Assembly (NCBI GenBank): GCA_003223995.1
Contig: QHYA01000235.1
Coordinates: 1-12,626 of the forward strand
From: Acidobacteriota bacterium
Lineage (GTDB): Bacteria; Acidobacteriota; Polarisedimenticolia; QHYA01
Direction: 5' to 3'
Length of the DNA stretch: 12,626 bases
In this document: piece after piece, positions 1-7,042 of the stretch
Layout of the letters: the number at the start of each line of letters is the position of its first letter
How positions within the stretch are numbered: position 1 is the stretch's first letter
The notes under the pieces: generated by a model
Told to the model about the DNA's origin: nothing
What the model saw: the letters and a program-made list of their open reading frames with translations, nothing else
The model's database searches: none
Made by a program: the position numbers and the translations under genes

Positions 1-1149
1 CTCCAATCCCCCGTATGCAGCGAGACCGAACAGCGACCCGGCGAGCAGAAGCGGGAGCGGGTCGGACCGGGTGGCGCGCGCCTCTCCGGTCGACTGGAAG
101 AAGGCGAATGCGAGAACCCAGGCCGCTGCGGCCGTGAGCTTCTGGATCAGGTAGTTCCAGTCCATGACGGAGGCGCGGAGGGTGATGGCGCCGGTTGCGA
201 CGGCGAGGCCGACGATCCATGCCACCCGACCGGCGGAGGAGAAGCGAGGTGGTGGAGCGAGAGGCGACAGAAGCACGAGCAGGCCGTTCGGAGCCTCCTC
301 CTCCCGTCCCGCGTTGATCCGCAGCGCCGCGCCGCCGAGGGCGGAGGCGACACAGATTCCGCACAGCAGCGCGAAGAGGTCGGCCCTCGCCCCCGAAAGC
401 GAGACCGCGGAAAGGATCAGGCCCCGGACGGCGGCGAAGCCGGCCGCGGCCGCGAGCACGACGCACAGGAGAAACTCCAGCGGCGCCGGATTCCTCGACA
501 TCCCGGCGAGCGACCGCGCGAGGCACACCGAGACGAATGCGCCGAGAAAAACGACCATGTGGGAGACGAGAGAAAAGCCAAGAGAGGCGATCCTCTCGGT
601 CGCGCTGAAAGGGGGCTCCGCCGCCGAGCGCGAGTGGAGCCAGGTGAGCACGAAGTAGAGCCCGGACAGGAACACCGCCGCCTGAATGGAGGCCAGAAAC
701 GCGGGCCAGTCGTGCCCACTCGCGGATCTCACCCGTCTGATCGCCGGCCAGCAGGCCAGCACGTCGATGACGCACAGCGCCAGCAGGGGCAGCAGCGTCA
801 GCAGGCTTGCGAGGTAGCTCCAGGAATCGTTTCGCAGCGAAGGAAGCAAGGGATGAAGGGCCAGCCAGAACCCGGCCACCGCCCCGAAAAGCGCGAAAGC
901 CCACGCCGCAGCTCTCGTTGGGGTCCGGAAGTCGCCGCGAATCGTCGCCAGGGCGGAGGCGAACACCGGCCAGAAGAGAAAGTGGTGCAGCCGGGCGAAG
1001 GCGGTCACCCAGCCGAGAAGGTGGAATTCGATCAGCTCATGGTAGGTGAACGGGATGTACACCAGCAGACAGTAAAACGAGGTCAGCAGCACATAGGCCC
1101 CGAACAGGAGCCTAGCCGCCAGGAATGAGGTCCTGCTCGCGGCGCTCAT
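1..1149 (-). CDS. Polytopic inner-membrane protein, C-terminus beyond the window
   Basis: The frame is open from the ATG at 1149 to the left edge (383 codons, no stop), so this is the N-terminal part of a longer gene. About ten or eleven hydrophobic segments are visible (roughly residues 12-34, 47-70, 81-100, 110-134, 148-171, 187-211, 224-252, 257-275, 308-324, 335-352 and 364-382), separated by short Arg-rich loops, so it is an integral membrane protein. The start is supported by GGAGG four bases upstream (1158-1154) and by an ATGA overlap with the stop of the preceding TPR gene, which implies translational coupling. I do not recognise a catalytic motif in the visible part. As the last visible gene of a glycan-export-like cluster it could be a polymer-modifying enzyme, for example a membrane domain in front of a sulfatase or phosphoethanolamine-transferase type domain, but that is a guess the missing C-terminus would settle. 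There is no signature of acyltransferase 3 or of a Wzx flippase. Confidence 0.85.
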   Translation of the reverse strand, partial: MSAASRTSFLAARLLFGAYVLLTSFYCLLVYIPFTYHELIEFHLLGWVTAFARLHHFLFWPVFASALATIRGDFRTPTRAAAWAFALFGAVAGFWLALHPLLPSLRNDSWSYLASLLTLLPLLALCVIDVLACWPAIRRVRSASGHDWPAFLASIQAAVFLSGLYFVLTWLHSRSAAEPPFSATERIASLGFSLVSHMVVFLGAFVSVCLARSLAGMSRNPAPLEFLLCVVLAAAAGFAAVRGLILSAVSLSGARADLFALLCGICVASALGGAALRINAGREEEAPNGLLVLLSPLAPPPRFSSAGRVAWIVGLAVATGAITLRASVMDWNYLIQKLTAAAAWVLAFAFFQSTGEARATRSDPLPLLLAGSLFGLAAYGGLE

Positions 1150-2042
1150 TCCCCCTCCACGGCATCGAGAAGACGCCGCCGCCGCGCCCCGAGAGACCGG
1201 TTTCCGGGGTCGAGCTCGAGCGCGCGGCCGTAGAGGCGGATCGCTTCCGACTTGCGGTCCTGCTGCTCCGCGATCCCGCCGAGAATCACGTAGAAGTCAG
1301 GATCGTTTCTGGACTTCGCGGCCCCTTTCTCGAGGTACCTTCTGGCGGCGCCGAGATCCCCGGCCGCTCTGAGGATCATCCCACCCAGCAGAAGCGCGTC
1401 CGTGTTGTCGGGCCAGCGCCTGACGATGCGCTGGAAGTCTCCCTTCGCATCTTGGAGCCTGCCGAGCCGCAGCTTCGCGCGCGCCAGGCCGATCGCCAGA
1501 TCCGCATAGCCGGGGGCGAGGGAGGCGCCGCGAGCATAGAGGTCGCGCGCCTCGGTCAGCCGCCCTTCCCGCTCGTACGCCTTTCCCAGGAAGAAGAGAG
1601 AGTCGGGATTCGAGGGATCCAGCGCGAGACAGCGCTCGCTGGCGTCGAGCGATTCCTTCGCCATCCCCACCTTCTCGTAGGCCTGGTTGATGGCGGGGCA
1701 CGCCTCGACGGGAGTCGGAGCGACGAGCAGGAACTGCTCCCACGCCGCGGCCTCGTCCCGGTATCTCCCCATCCGGTGATGGATCCTCGCGAGCTGAGCG
1801 AGGTAGATGTGGTTGTCCGGAAACGCCTCGTGCAGCCTGACCGTCGCCTCGAGAGCCTTGTCATCCTGCTTCTCCTCCAGAAGCACACGGCTGCGGCGAT
1901 ACAGCTCGTGGGCCTCCTGCGGGACGAGACCACGCGGAGGCTCGGTGCCGACCGTTGCGACGGGAGGATCGACGACGAGGAACCAGAAGAAGAGGAATCC
2001 GACCGCCGCCGTCGCGGCGGCGCGCAGTGGCGCTCGCTTCAT
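1146..2042 (-). CDS. Membrane-anchored tetratricopeptide-repeat protein
   Basis: A 298-residue protein. Residues 1-9 are basic and residues 10-26 form one hydrophobic segment, consistent with an uncleaved membrane anchor or a signal peptide, with the rest in the periplasm. From about residue 42 to 290 it is a run of TPR helices: recurring patterns such as A..Y...G...EA and ALELDP appear at about 45-75, 78-108, 115-143, 147-176, 180-210, 215-243 and 249-280. TPRs are protein-interaction scaffolds, and in exopolysaccharide systems (PgaA, BcsC, PelB, AlgK) they line the periplasmic path. The frame is open up to a TTG at 2147, but that start has no ribosome site and adds a Pro/Gly-rich non-signal leader. 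ATG 2042 puts the hydrophobic segment at the N-terminus, although its own ribosome site is poor (GGAG abuts the ATG, with a stronger GGAGGGGG about 20 bases upstream). The stop overlaps the start of the next gene. Start choice is moderately sure; the TPR call is sure. Confidence 0.88.
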   Translation of the reverse strand: MKRAPLRAAATAAVGFLFFWFLVVDPPVATVGTEPPRGLVPQEAHELYRRSRVLLEEKQDDKALEATVRLHEAFPDNHIYLAQLARIHHRMGRYRDEAAAWEQFLLVAPTPVEACPAINQAYEKVGMAKESLDASERCLALDPSNPDSLFFLGKAYEREGRLTEARDLYARGASLAPGYADLAIGLARAKLRLGRLQDAKGDFQRIVRRWPDNTDALLLGGMILRAAGDLGAARRYLEKGAAKSRNDPDFYVILGGIAEQQDRKSEAIRLYGRALELDPGNRSLGARRRRLLDAVEGE

Positions 2043-2189
2043 CTCCGGGGAGTTTACCCCCGCCCCCTCCGGAGGACGGGCGGAGAGCCCAGACCCCACC
2101 TCCCTCGGGAGAACGGGGTGGCGAGTTCCGTCTCCCGGGGTCTCCAAGGTGGCCGTCCGCGAGCGACCCGCGGGCGCGGAGCCTGTTGG

Positions 2190-3548
2190 CTAGAACTTGA
2201 GAAACGCCGCCGCCCCAAGGGTCGTCTTGCGCACCCTCCCCTGAACCAGACGCTCCTCCCGTGCGTAGCCTCCGGTCAGATCGATGCCCCACGAGGGGCG
2301 CACGGTGAGGTAGAGCTCCGAGAAGAAGCTCTTGGAACCGAGGACGCCGATTTCCTCGATCGTCCGGATCTCCTCTTTCGACGCGCCGTGACCGTAACGG
2401 AGCTCGAAATAGTCGGTCCCGCCTCCAAGGAACCTCCTTCCGGAGAGGAAATAGCTGTGAGAGGTGCCCACCGAGCAGGGCTCCGATGACAGCTCGCATC
2501 GCTTCCCGTCCCCCGGCGTGAGGTAGACGCGTCCGGTGAACAGCCAGTTGCTCCAGTACTTCCCGATCGACCCCGTGTAGACGTCCACGCCGCTGCGGAA
2601 CCCGAGTCTTCTATAGCCTGCCGACGCTTCGACCCCGGGCCCGAAATCGGCATAGATGTCACCCATCAGGCGATAGTGGGGATAGATGCCGTAGCCGGGA
2701 GAGTACCCGGCGTTGAGGAATCCGTACACCCCCTTTGCCAGAGAGGGATAGAAGTCGATCTCACCCATGTCGTCGGCCTGTCCGAAACGATTGGCATGGG
2801 AGTAGCGGCCGATGACCGAGCCGACCGGAGTCGCGCGCTTGAGAGCAACCCCGGTCTCGTGCCAGGTGTCTTGCCCGTTGCTGAACCAGTCGTTGGAGTT
2901 GAAGAACCGGACCTGCCAGGAGGCCAGGCCCTCTTGAATCCCCTTCCTCAGCTTGCTTGCCTGTGGATCACCGGGCTGGAGATGATCGAAACGGTCGAGG
3001 TCCACGAGGGCCTCCTTCTCCCGCCCCAGCGCGTGCAAGGCCCTCGCATGCTGGTAAGTCAGGCCGGAATCGTCGGCGTGGCGCGCCAGCCCATCACGGG
3101 AAAGCGCCTCGGCCCGCTCGGGGTTCCCGGACCACAACTCGACGTTGATGAGAGCCGGAAGCGCATCGCCGTTATCGGGCCGCCTCTGGAGAACACGCTC
3201 CAGCTCCTTCCGGGCCTCGTCGTATCTCCCCTCCCAGGAGAGGACGGTTCCGTAGAGAGTCCGCGCGTCCTCGTCGTCGGGGGCCTCGGCGAGCCTGCGC
3301 TGCAACATCTCGAGCGAGGCTCGCCTCTGCCCGCTTCTCGCCAGCGCTCTGGCCATGGCGACGACATCTTGCGAGCCTCCCAGGACGGAGTGCGCCCCGG
3401 TTCCGGAACGCCGGTCCTGACCGACCGCCTGCGCGCCGGCCACCGCCAGGAAAGGGGTGACGAACAGCAGAGCCAATCCGAGCACGCGCAACCTGGCGGG
3501 CCACCCGCCGCGGCTCCGTCCCGGACGTTGGGTCACTTGCACGCTCAT
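2190..3548 (-). CDS. YaiO-type outer-membrane beta-barrel protein with N-terminal TPR domain
   Basis: A 452-residue protein with three parts. Residues 1-41 look like a signal peptide: an Arg-rich start, a hydrophobic core at 22-36 and an AGAQA cleavage-like site. Residues 58-205 are TPR repeats (for example 92-123, 126-156 and 162-195). Residues 210-452 alternate aromatic and polar residues as in a small outer-membrane barrel (FFNSNDWF near 215, YSPGYGIYPHYR near 282, YWSNWLFTGRVYL near 331) and end in Phe, the usual barrel insertion signal. This TPR-plus-barrel layout matches the YaiO outer-membrane protein family and parallels PgaA and BcsC, which carry polymer across the periplasm and outer membrane. 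Cys351 and Cys358 could form a disulfide in a loop. The start is firm: GGAGG (3557-3553) lies four bases upstream, and the ATG overlaps the glycosyltransferase stop (ATGA). Export of the neighbouring synthase's product is inferred. Confidence 0.9.
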   Translation of the reverse strand: MSVQVTQRPGRSRGGWPARLRVLGLALLFVTPFLAVAGAQAVGQDRRSGTGAHSVLGGSQDVVAMARALARSGQRRASLEMLQRRLAEAPDDEDARTLYGTVLSWEGRYDEARKELERVLQRRPDNGDALPALINVELWSGNPERAEALSRDGLARHADDSGLTYQHARALHALGREKEALVDLDRFDHLQPGDPQASKLRKGIQEGLASWQVRFFNSNDWFSNGQDTWHETGVALKRATPVGSVIGRYSHANRFGQADDMGEIDFYPSLAKGVYGFLNAGYSPGYGIYPHYRLMGDIYADFGPGVEASAGYRRLGFRSGVDVYTGSIGKYWSNWLFTGRVYLTPGDGKRCELSSEPCSVGTSHSYFLSGRRFLGGGTDYFELRYGHGASKEEIRTIEEIGVLGSKSFFSELYLTVRPSWGIDLTGGYAREERLVQGRVRKTTLGAAAFLKF

Positions 3549-5020
3549 TTTTCCTCCACGACTCTCGCCCGCTCACGCTCGATCACCGGCTCTTTCCGCT
3601 TCCTCTCGGGGAAGCCGGTCCGATCCATCTTTCCCCACTTCCTGCTCCCTCGCAGGAAATCGTAGAACGATCGGACCTTGAACAGGGCGAGCATCTGGCG
3701 ATAGCCAAAGTTCTCGAGAACACCGAACAGCAGCAGCCTGAAGAGGTCCTCCCAGGAGGAGTAGCGCCGGAACGAGATCTCCTCGAGAAGGATCGCCGCA
3801 AGCGAGAGAAAGACTCCATAGAGGATGGCCACGGCCAGGAACAGCAAGAAGAAGCCGGGGTTCAGGATCCCGAGGAACCACGACAGCAGGACAGCCGCGT
3901 AGCCGACCACCTCCACGAAAGGACCGAGCATCTCGAAGAGAAAGAAGTACGGCATGGCGACCAGGCCGAGGATGCCGTAGCGAGGATTGAAGAGCATCGT
4001 CTTGTGCCGCCACAGGCTCTGCAGGAGCCCCCGGTGCCAGCGGTTCCTCTGGCGCTGGAGGACCTTCAGAGTCGCCGGAGCCTCGGTCCAGCAGACCGGG
4101 TCCGGAACGAAGACGATCCGGTACGGCCGGCGCTTGCGGCGCATGTGCTCGTGGAGGCGGACCACCAGCTCCAGGTCTTCCGTGTCCGTCGAGCGCTCGT
4201 AGCCGCCGATCTCGATCACCTCGCGGCGCCTGTAGAGCCCGAAGGCCCCGGAGATGATCAGCAGCGACCTGAGGACGGACCAGCCCACGCGCCCCGTCAG
4301 GAAGGCGCGCAGGTACTCCACCACCTGGAAAACCGCCAGCCCGCTGCGGGGAAGAGCAACCTTGTTCACCCGACCCTCGCGCACCTCGCAGCCGTTGACG
4401 ATCCGGACGATCCCCCCGACGGCCACCGTCTCCTCCGGATGCTCCATGAAGGGTTTGACAACCCGCAGCAGCGCGTTGTCCTCGATGATGGAGTCCGCGT
4501 CCACCGAGCAGAACAGAGGGAACCGCGAGACGTTGATGCCGGCGTTGAGAGCGTCCGATTTCCCCCCCTTTTCCTTGTCCACGATCAGCAGGTTCGGGTG
4601 CTCGAGCGAGGCGTAGGTCCCGCGGACGGGGGCGGTCGGAATCGAGCGCCGGTACACGTGGTCGATCCGCCGCATCTCGAACGCCTCGACGACCCGCTCC
4701 AGCGTGCCGTCCGTCGAACCATCGTTGACCACGATGACCTCGAACTCGCCGAAGTTGACCATCTGGAGCGACCGGACTGTCTGGACGATGGTCTTCTCCT
4801 CGTTGTGCGCCGGAACGAGGACGGAGATCGGCCAGGTCATCTCGGACTGCATGATCTGCTGGTAGTCGCTGAAAAAGGTGCGGCGGACGAAGTACCAGAT
4901 CTCCCGCAGCGAGACGAGGAACAGGAGAAGGTAGATGGTGTTGAGGACGAGGAAATAGAACAGGACGAAGTAATTGAAGTCGATGACGAGGTCCGTGAGC
5001 AGCAGCTTCAAGCCCTGCAT
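3545..5020 (-). CDS. Processive family-2 glycosyltransferase, inner-membrane polysaccharide synthase
   Basis: A 491-residue GT-A enzyme of the PgaC, cellulose and hyaluronan synthase type, likely joining nucleotide-sugar units into a chain at the inner membrane. An N-terminal hydrophobic stretch (about 15-48) precedes the catalytic domain (about 64-330). Key residues are visible: VVND (D100) binding the nucleotide, VDAD (D174 and D176) binding metal, TED (E281 and D282) as the general base, and QxxRW (Q324, R327, W328), the mark of processive synthases. Three or so C-terminal membrane segments follow (about 347-366, 370-388, 389-412), then a very basic and acidic tail (457-491). No PilZ domain is visible, so direct c-di-GMP control of the BcsA kind is unlikely. 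The start has AAGGGGG five bases upstream, and the gene lies 11 bp after the HEAT gene. Linkage to a YaiO-type barrel recalls the yaiP-yaiO pair of E. coli. The sugar cannot be told from sequence. Confidence 0.93.
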   Translation of the reverse strand: MQGLKLLLTDLVIDFNYFVLFYFLVLNTIYLLLFLVSLREIWYFVRRTFFSDYQQIMQSEMTWPISVLVPAHNEEKTIVQTVRSLQMVNFGEFEVIVVNDGSTDGTLERVVEAFEMRRIDHVYRRSIPTAPVRGTYASLEHPNLLIVDKEKGGKSDALNAGINVSRFPLFCSVDADSIIEDNALLRVVKPFMEHPEETVAVGGIVRIVNGCEVREGRVNKVALPRSGLAVFQVVEYLRAFLTGRVGWSVLRSLLIISGAFGLYRRREVIEIGGYERSTDTEDLELVVRLHEHMRRKRRPYRIVFVPDPVCWTEAPATLKVLQRQRNRWHRGLLQSLWRHKTMLFNPRYGILGLVAMPYFFLFEMLGPFVEVVGYAAVLLSWFLGILNPGFFLLFLAVAILYGVFLSLAAILLEEISFRRYSSWEDLFRLLLFGVLENFGYRQMLALFKVRSFYDFLRGSRKWGKMDRTGFPERKRKEPVIERERARVVEEK

Positions 5021-5031
5021 CGGTTCCCCCT

Positions 5032-6270
5032 TCAGGCTCGCGCGCCGCTGGCGGGCGCCGCCTTGCGCAGGATCCCGGCCAGTGTCTCCCGCACGCTCTC
5101 GAATCGATGCACGCGCGAGAGCTCCTCGAGGCGATCGACACGCCCCATCTCCGCGATCCTGGAAACGACCCGGCGTGCCAGAGTCGCCTCCTCGTCCGCC
5201 CGGCAGAGCTGATCGACGTAGCGGTCAACGAGTCCCGTCTGCTGGAGCATGAGCACGGCCTGATGACGGGCATAAATGTCGGGCGAATCGAGCACGTCGA
5301 GCAGGGTCCTCGTCCCCGTCTCGCCCAGCTCGATCAGGGCCTGGGCGGAGTTCGACCGGACCCACCACTGGCGGTCCCTCAATCTCAGCGCGAGCGCCGG
5401 GGCCGAGTCAGGGACCCTCAGCCTGCCAAGCGCCTTGGCCGCCATGGCGCGGACGGGCCATTCGGGATCTTGCATTGCCTCCAGCAGCGAGCGGTACGCC
5501 GTGGGATCGCCGATCTGTCCGAGGGCGTGCGCCGCCCGGGCGCGGACGTCCGGGTCTTCGTCCCGCAGGCGCTGCTCGATGAAACTCGCCGAGCCGGGAC
5601 GGCGCAACCTCCCGAGGATGTCCAGGGCGGCCACGCGCGCCTTCGGGGCCAGGTCCGGATACGAGCGGATCAGCTCTTCCTCCGCCTCGCTGCCCATGTT
5701 GGACAGGATCTCCGCCACGCGCATGGTGGACCAGCGGGAGGGCTCGGAAAGAGCGGCGATCAGAGGGCGCACGGCCAGCGTTCCTCTGATCTGCCCGAGC
5801 GCCCGGCCGGCCCTCAGCCGCACCTCCTCGTCGGGGTCTTCGAGCCTCTTCGCCAGCGGCTCGACGGCAAGCGGGGAGCGGGCCAGTCCGAGTCGCTCCG
5901 CCGCCGCTGCCCGCCTCCACGCCGAGCCGGAGCGCAAGCGGCCGATCTCCTCCCTGACCATCCCCAGTTGCTCGAGGGCCGACGTGATCCTCTCCATCGC
6001 TTCTCCCTTGAGGATGCTCGTGTGCTCGAGCAGCAGCTCGACCACCGCCGCGCGGAGGGAACCCTCTACAGGCATCGGGATGAATCTCTCCAGGGCCCCC
6101 TCGCGCGACCCCAGGTAGCGGAGCAGGCCTGGCTCGATCGCGCGTCTCTTGCGGCGCTGGCGTGTGATCCGCCCTTGACGCCAGCTCTTCATCAGCAGGA
6201 TCGAGAACGTCAGGGAGATCACGACGAGGCCCACGGCCCCGACGACGATGAGAAGAATCTTCTCGTTCAT
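5032..6270 (-). CDS. Membrane-anchored HEAT-repeat protein
   Basis: A 412-residue protein with one N-terminal membrane helix (residues 5-27), a strongly basic stretch right after it (30-43, rich in Arg and Lys), and then a long alpha-solenoid. By the positive-inside rule the basic stretch suggests the solenoid is cytoplasmic. HEAT-like units repeat about every 30 residues between about 115 and 400; the clearest are at 133-163, 165-194, 206-222, 227-254, 258-285, 288-316 and 320-346, with patterns such as DPDEEVRLRAGRALGQI and DPDVRARAAHALGQIGD. HEAT solenoids bind other proteins and have no catalytic role here that I can see. Placed between a response regulator and a polysaccharide synthase, it may relay regulation to the synthase or scaffold it; this is inference. 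The start ATG has its nearest GGAGG 13 bases upstream, which is longer than usual, and a 9-codon open frame ends across it in an ATGA overlap. Confidence 0.9.
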   Translation of the reverse strand: MNEKILLIVVGAVGLVVISLTFSILLMKSWRQGRITRQRRKRRAIEPGLLRYLGSREGALERFIPMPVEGSLRAAVVELLLEHTSILKGEAMERITSALEQLGMVREEIGRLRSGSAWRRAAAAERLGLARSPLAVEPLAKRLEDPDEEVRLRAGRALGQIRGTLAVRPLIAALSEPSRWSTMRVAEILSNMGSEAEEELIRSYPDLAPKARVAALDILGRLRRPGSASFIEQRLRDEDPDVRARAAHALGQIGDPTAYRSLLEAMQDPEWPVRAMAAKALGRLRVPDSAPALALRLRDRQWWVRSNSAQALIELGETGTRTLLDVLDSPDIYARHQAVLMLQQTGLVDRYVDQLCRADEEATLARRVVSRIAEMGRVDRLEELSRVHRFESVRETLAGILRKAAPASGARA

Positions 6271-6296
6271 CGCGTTTCGGGAACCTCCCTCGCCAT
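6267..6296 (-). other. Possible 9-codon leader frame overlapping the HEAT gene start
   Basis: An ATG at 6296 opens a 9-codon frame (MAREVPETR) whose TGA overlaps the ATG of the HEAT gene. The HEAT gene's only visible ribosome site is 13 bases from its ATG, so coupling through a short frame is conceivable. The mini-frame itself has no good ribosome site, and a frame this short can arise by chance. Confidence 0.15.
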
Positions 6297-6366
6297 CCCG
6301 GGCGGGCTGCCGTCGCCGCTCCGAGGGGGGCTGGCCGTCATCCTCTCGGGGTCTTGCGGGGCGGGC

Positions 6367-6798
6367 TCATCGTTTTGCAAGCTCGGCTTGGGCGGACGCG
6401 GGCAGTGCCTCTCCTGCCCGTGCCGCGCGCAGGGCCCGGCGCACTCGCGCCAGAAGCTCGTGGGCGCCGAAGGGCTTCACGATGTAATCCTCGGCACCCA
6501 GGTCGAATCCCCGGACGATGTCTTGCTCCTTGTCGCGCATCGAGACCATGATGACCGGGATCGCCTTCAGGATCGCATCCCTCTTCAGCTCTCCAAGTAT
6601 CTCGAACCCATCGTGGTAGGGCATGACGAGGTCGCTGAGAATCAGGTCGGGTCGGTGGCGGCGAGCGAGATCGAGACCTTCGCTGCCATCGACGGCCTTC
6701 AGGACGTGATAACCCTTGTCTCCGAGAAGGTTGGAAAGGAAAGTGAGGGTGATCGGGTCATCATCGATCACCAGTACGCTTGCCGACCTCTCTGCCAA
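6367..6798 (-). CDS. Stand-alone response regulator receiver protein
   Basis: A 143-residue single receiver domain with no output domain. The phosphorylation chemistry is intact: an acidic cluster D12-D13-D14, phospho-acceptor D56 in LILSDLVMP, S86 in VIMVSMRD at the Thr/Ser switch position, and K108 in YIVKPF. It resembles PilH- or CheY-like regulators that act by protein contact. A short Ala-rich tail (123-143) follows. The start is a TTG at 6798, chosen because AAAGGAGG (6815-6808) lies nine bases upstream and because MAERSASVLVIDDD is the normal receiver beginning; a TTG at 6825 is also in frame but has no ribosome site. It is the first gene of the minus-strand cluster, with 96 bp to the HEAT gene. 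No histidine kinase is in the window. A likely role is signal input to the synthase complex, perhaps through the HEAT protein, which is inference. Confidence 0.92.
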   Translation of the reverse strand: MAERSASVLVIDDDPITLTFLSNLLGDKGYHVLKAVDGSEGLDLARRHRPDLILSDLVMPYHDGFEILGELKRDAILKAIPVIMVSMRDKEQDIVRGFDLGAEDYIVKPFGAHELLARVRRALRAARAGEALPASAQAELAKR

Positions 6799-6807
6799 GG
6801 AACCGAC

Positions 6808-6815
6808 CCTCCTTT
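6808..6815 (-). promoter_or_regulatory. Ribosome binding site that fixes the response-regulator start
   Basis: AAAGGAGG on the minus strand, nine bases before the TTG at 6798. It lies inside the longer frame that begins at the TTG of 6825 and therefore argues for the shorter protein. Confidence 0.7.
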
Positions 6816-6872
6816 CCGTCGTCAAGATTACCTGGACTACTCAGACCACCGGAACAATCATGTGCGTCGCTA

Positions 6873-6900
6873 AATATAGCTGCCCTTCGCAGCGATGCAA
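6873..6900 (-). promoter_or_regulatory. Candidate promoter of the minus-strand cluster
   Basis: On the minus strand TATATT (6878-6873) matches the sigma-70 -10 box at five of six bases. A weaker TTGCAT (6900-6895) sits at 16-base spacing as the -35 box. The predicted transcript would begin near 6866 and leave a leader of about 70 bases before the response regulator. The sequence around it (6859-6880) is the most AT-rich patch between the two gene sets, which supports a promoter here. The match is by eye only. Confidence 0.45.
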
Positions 6901-7031
6901 TGGGAGGCTCGGGCGGAAGCTCCCGATGCGGGCGCCCTCGTGGGGAGGCGCTTTTCGGCCGCAGGAATCGATCAGGAGCGTACCAGAACACGGCCGCCGC
7001 GGCACGATGCAGATTGACAGCCGAGGGAATC

Positions 7032-7037
7032 GGAGGG
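7032..7037 (+). promoter_or_regulatory. Ribosome binding site that fixes the dprA start
   Basis: GGAGGG ends five bases before the ATG at 7043. The frame is open 109 codons further upstream, but that part overlaps the response-regulator gene and its translation does not resemble DprA. Confidence 0.7.
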
Positions 7038-7042
7038 CAGAC

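Larger units (their letters stand above)
6799..7042. other. Divergent intergenic region between the response regulator and dprA
   Basis: This 244 bp separates the minus-strand cluster from dprA. It holds the candidate cluster promoter, the two ribosome sites, and a TTGACA at 7014-7019 that is too close to the dprA start to be its -35 box. I find no convincing plus-strand promoter for dprA; part of the AT-rich patch at 6859-6880 might serve, with TAAATA as a possible -10 box. No RNA gene or credible small protein is seen. Confidence 0.6.

Noticed and set aside
164..1128. Plus-strand frames at 164-658 and 559-1128
   Set aside because: They are antisense to the polytopic membrane protein, whose hydrophobic periodicity is far more convincing.
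2043..2147. TTG-started N-terminal extension of the TPR protein
   Set aside because: No ribosome site, and the extra residues are Pro/Gly/Arg-rich and would bury the membrane segment.
2043..2189. Gap between the YaiO-type gene and the TPR gene as a terminator or small gene
   Set aside because: Only a 10-base CCTCCGGAGG palindrome at 2066-2075 is seen; no T-run and no credible frame.
1125..2489. 454-codon plus-strand frame antisense to the TPR and YaiO-type genes
   Set aside because: It spans two real genes and their spacer with no recognisable domain or ribosome site.
4004..5212. 402-codon plus-strand open frame antisense to the glycosyltransferase
   Set aside because: Low-complexity Asp/Glu/Arg/Val composition with no motif, opposite a well-supported GT2.
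1..6798. Defence island or phage-derived cluster
   Set aside because: No nuclease, integrase, transposase or toxin motif is visible; the gene set fits envelope glycan export better.
5107..6873. 588-codon plus-strand open frame antisense to the HEAT and response-regulator genes
   Set aside because: Its translation is Arg/Gly/Pro/Gln-rich without domains, and it lies opposite two genes with clear families; long antisense frames are expected in GC-rich coding DNA.
6716..7042. Upstream extension of dprA
   Set aside because: It overlaps the response regulator, does not resemble DprA, and a good ribosome site precedes ATG 7043.
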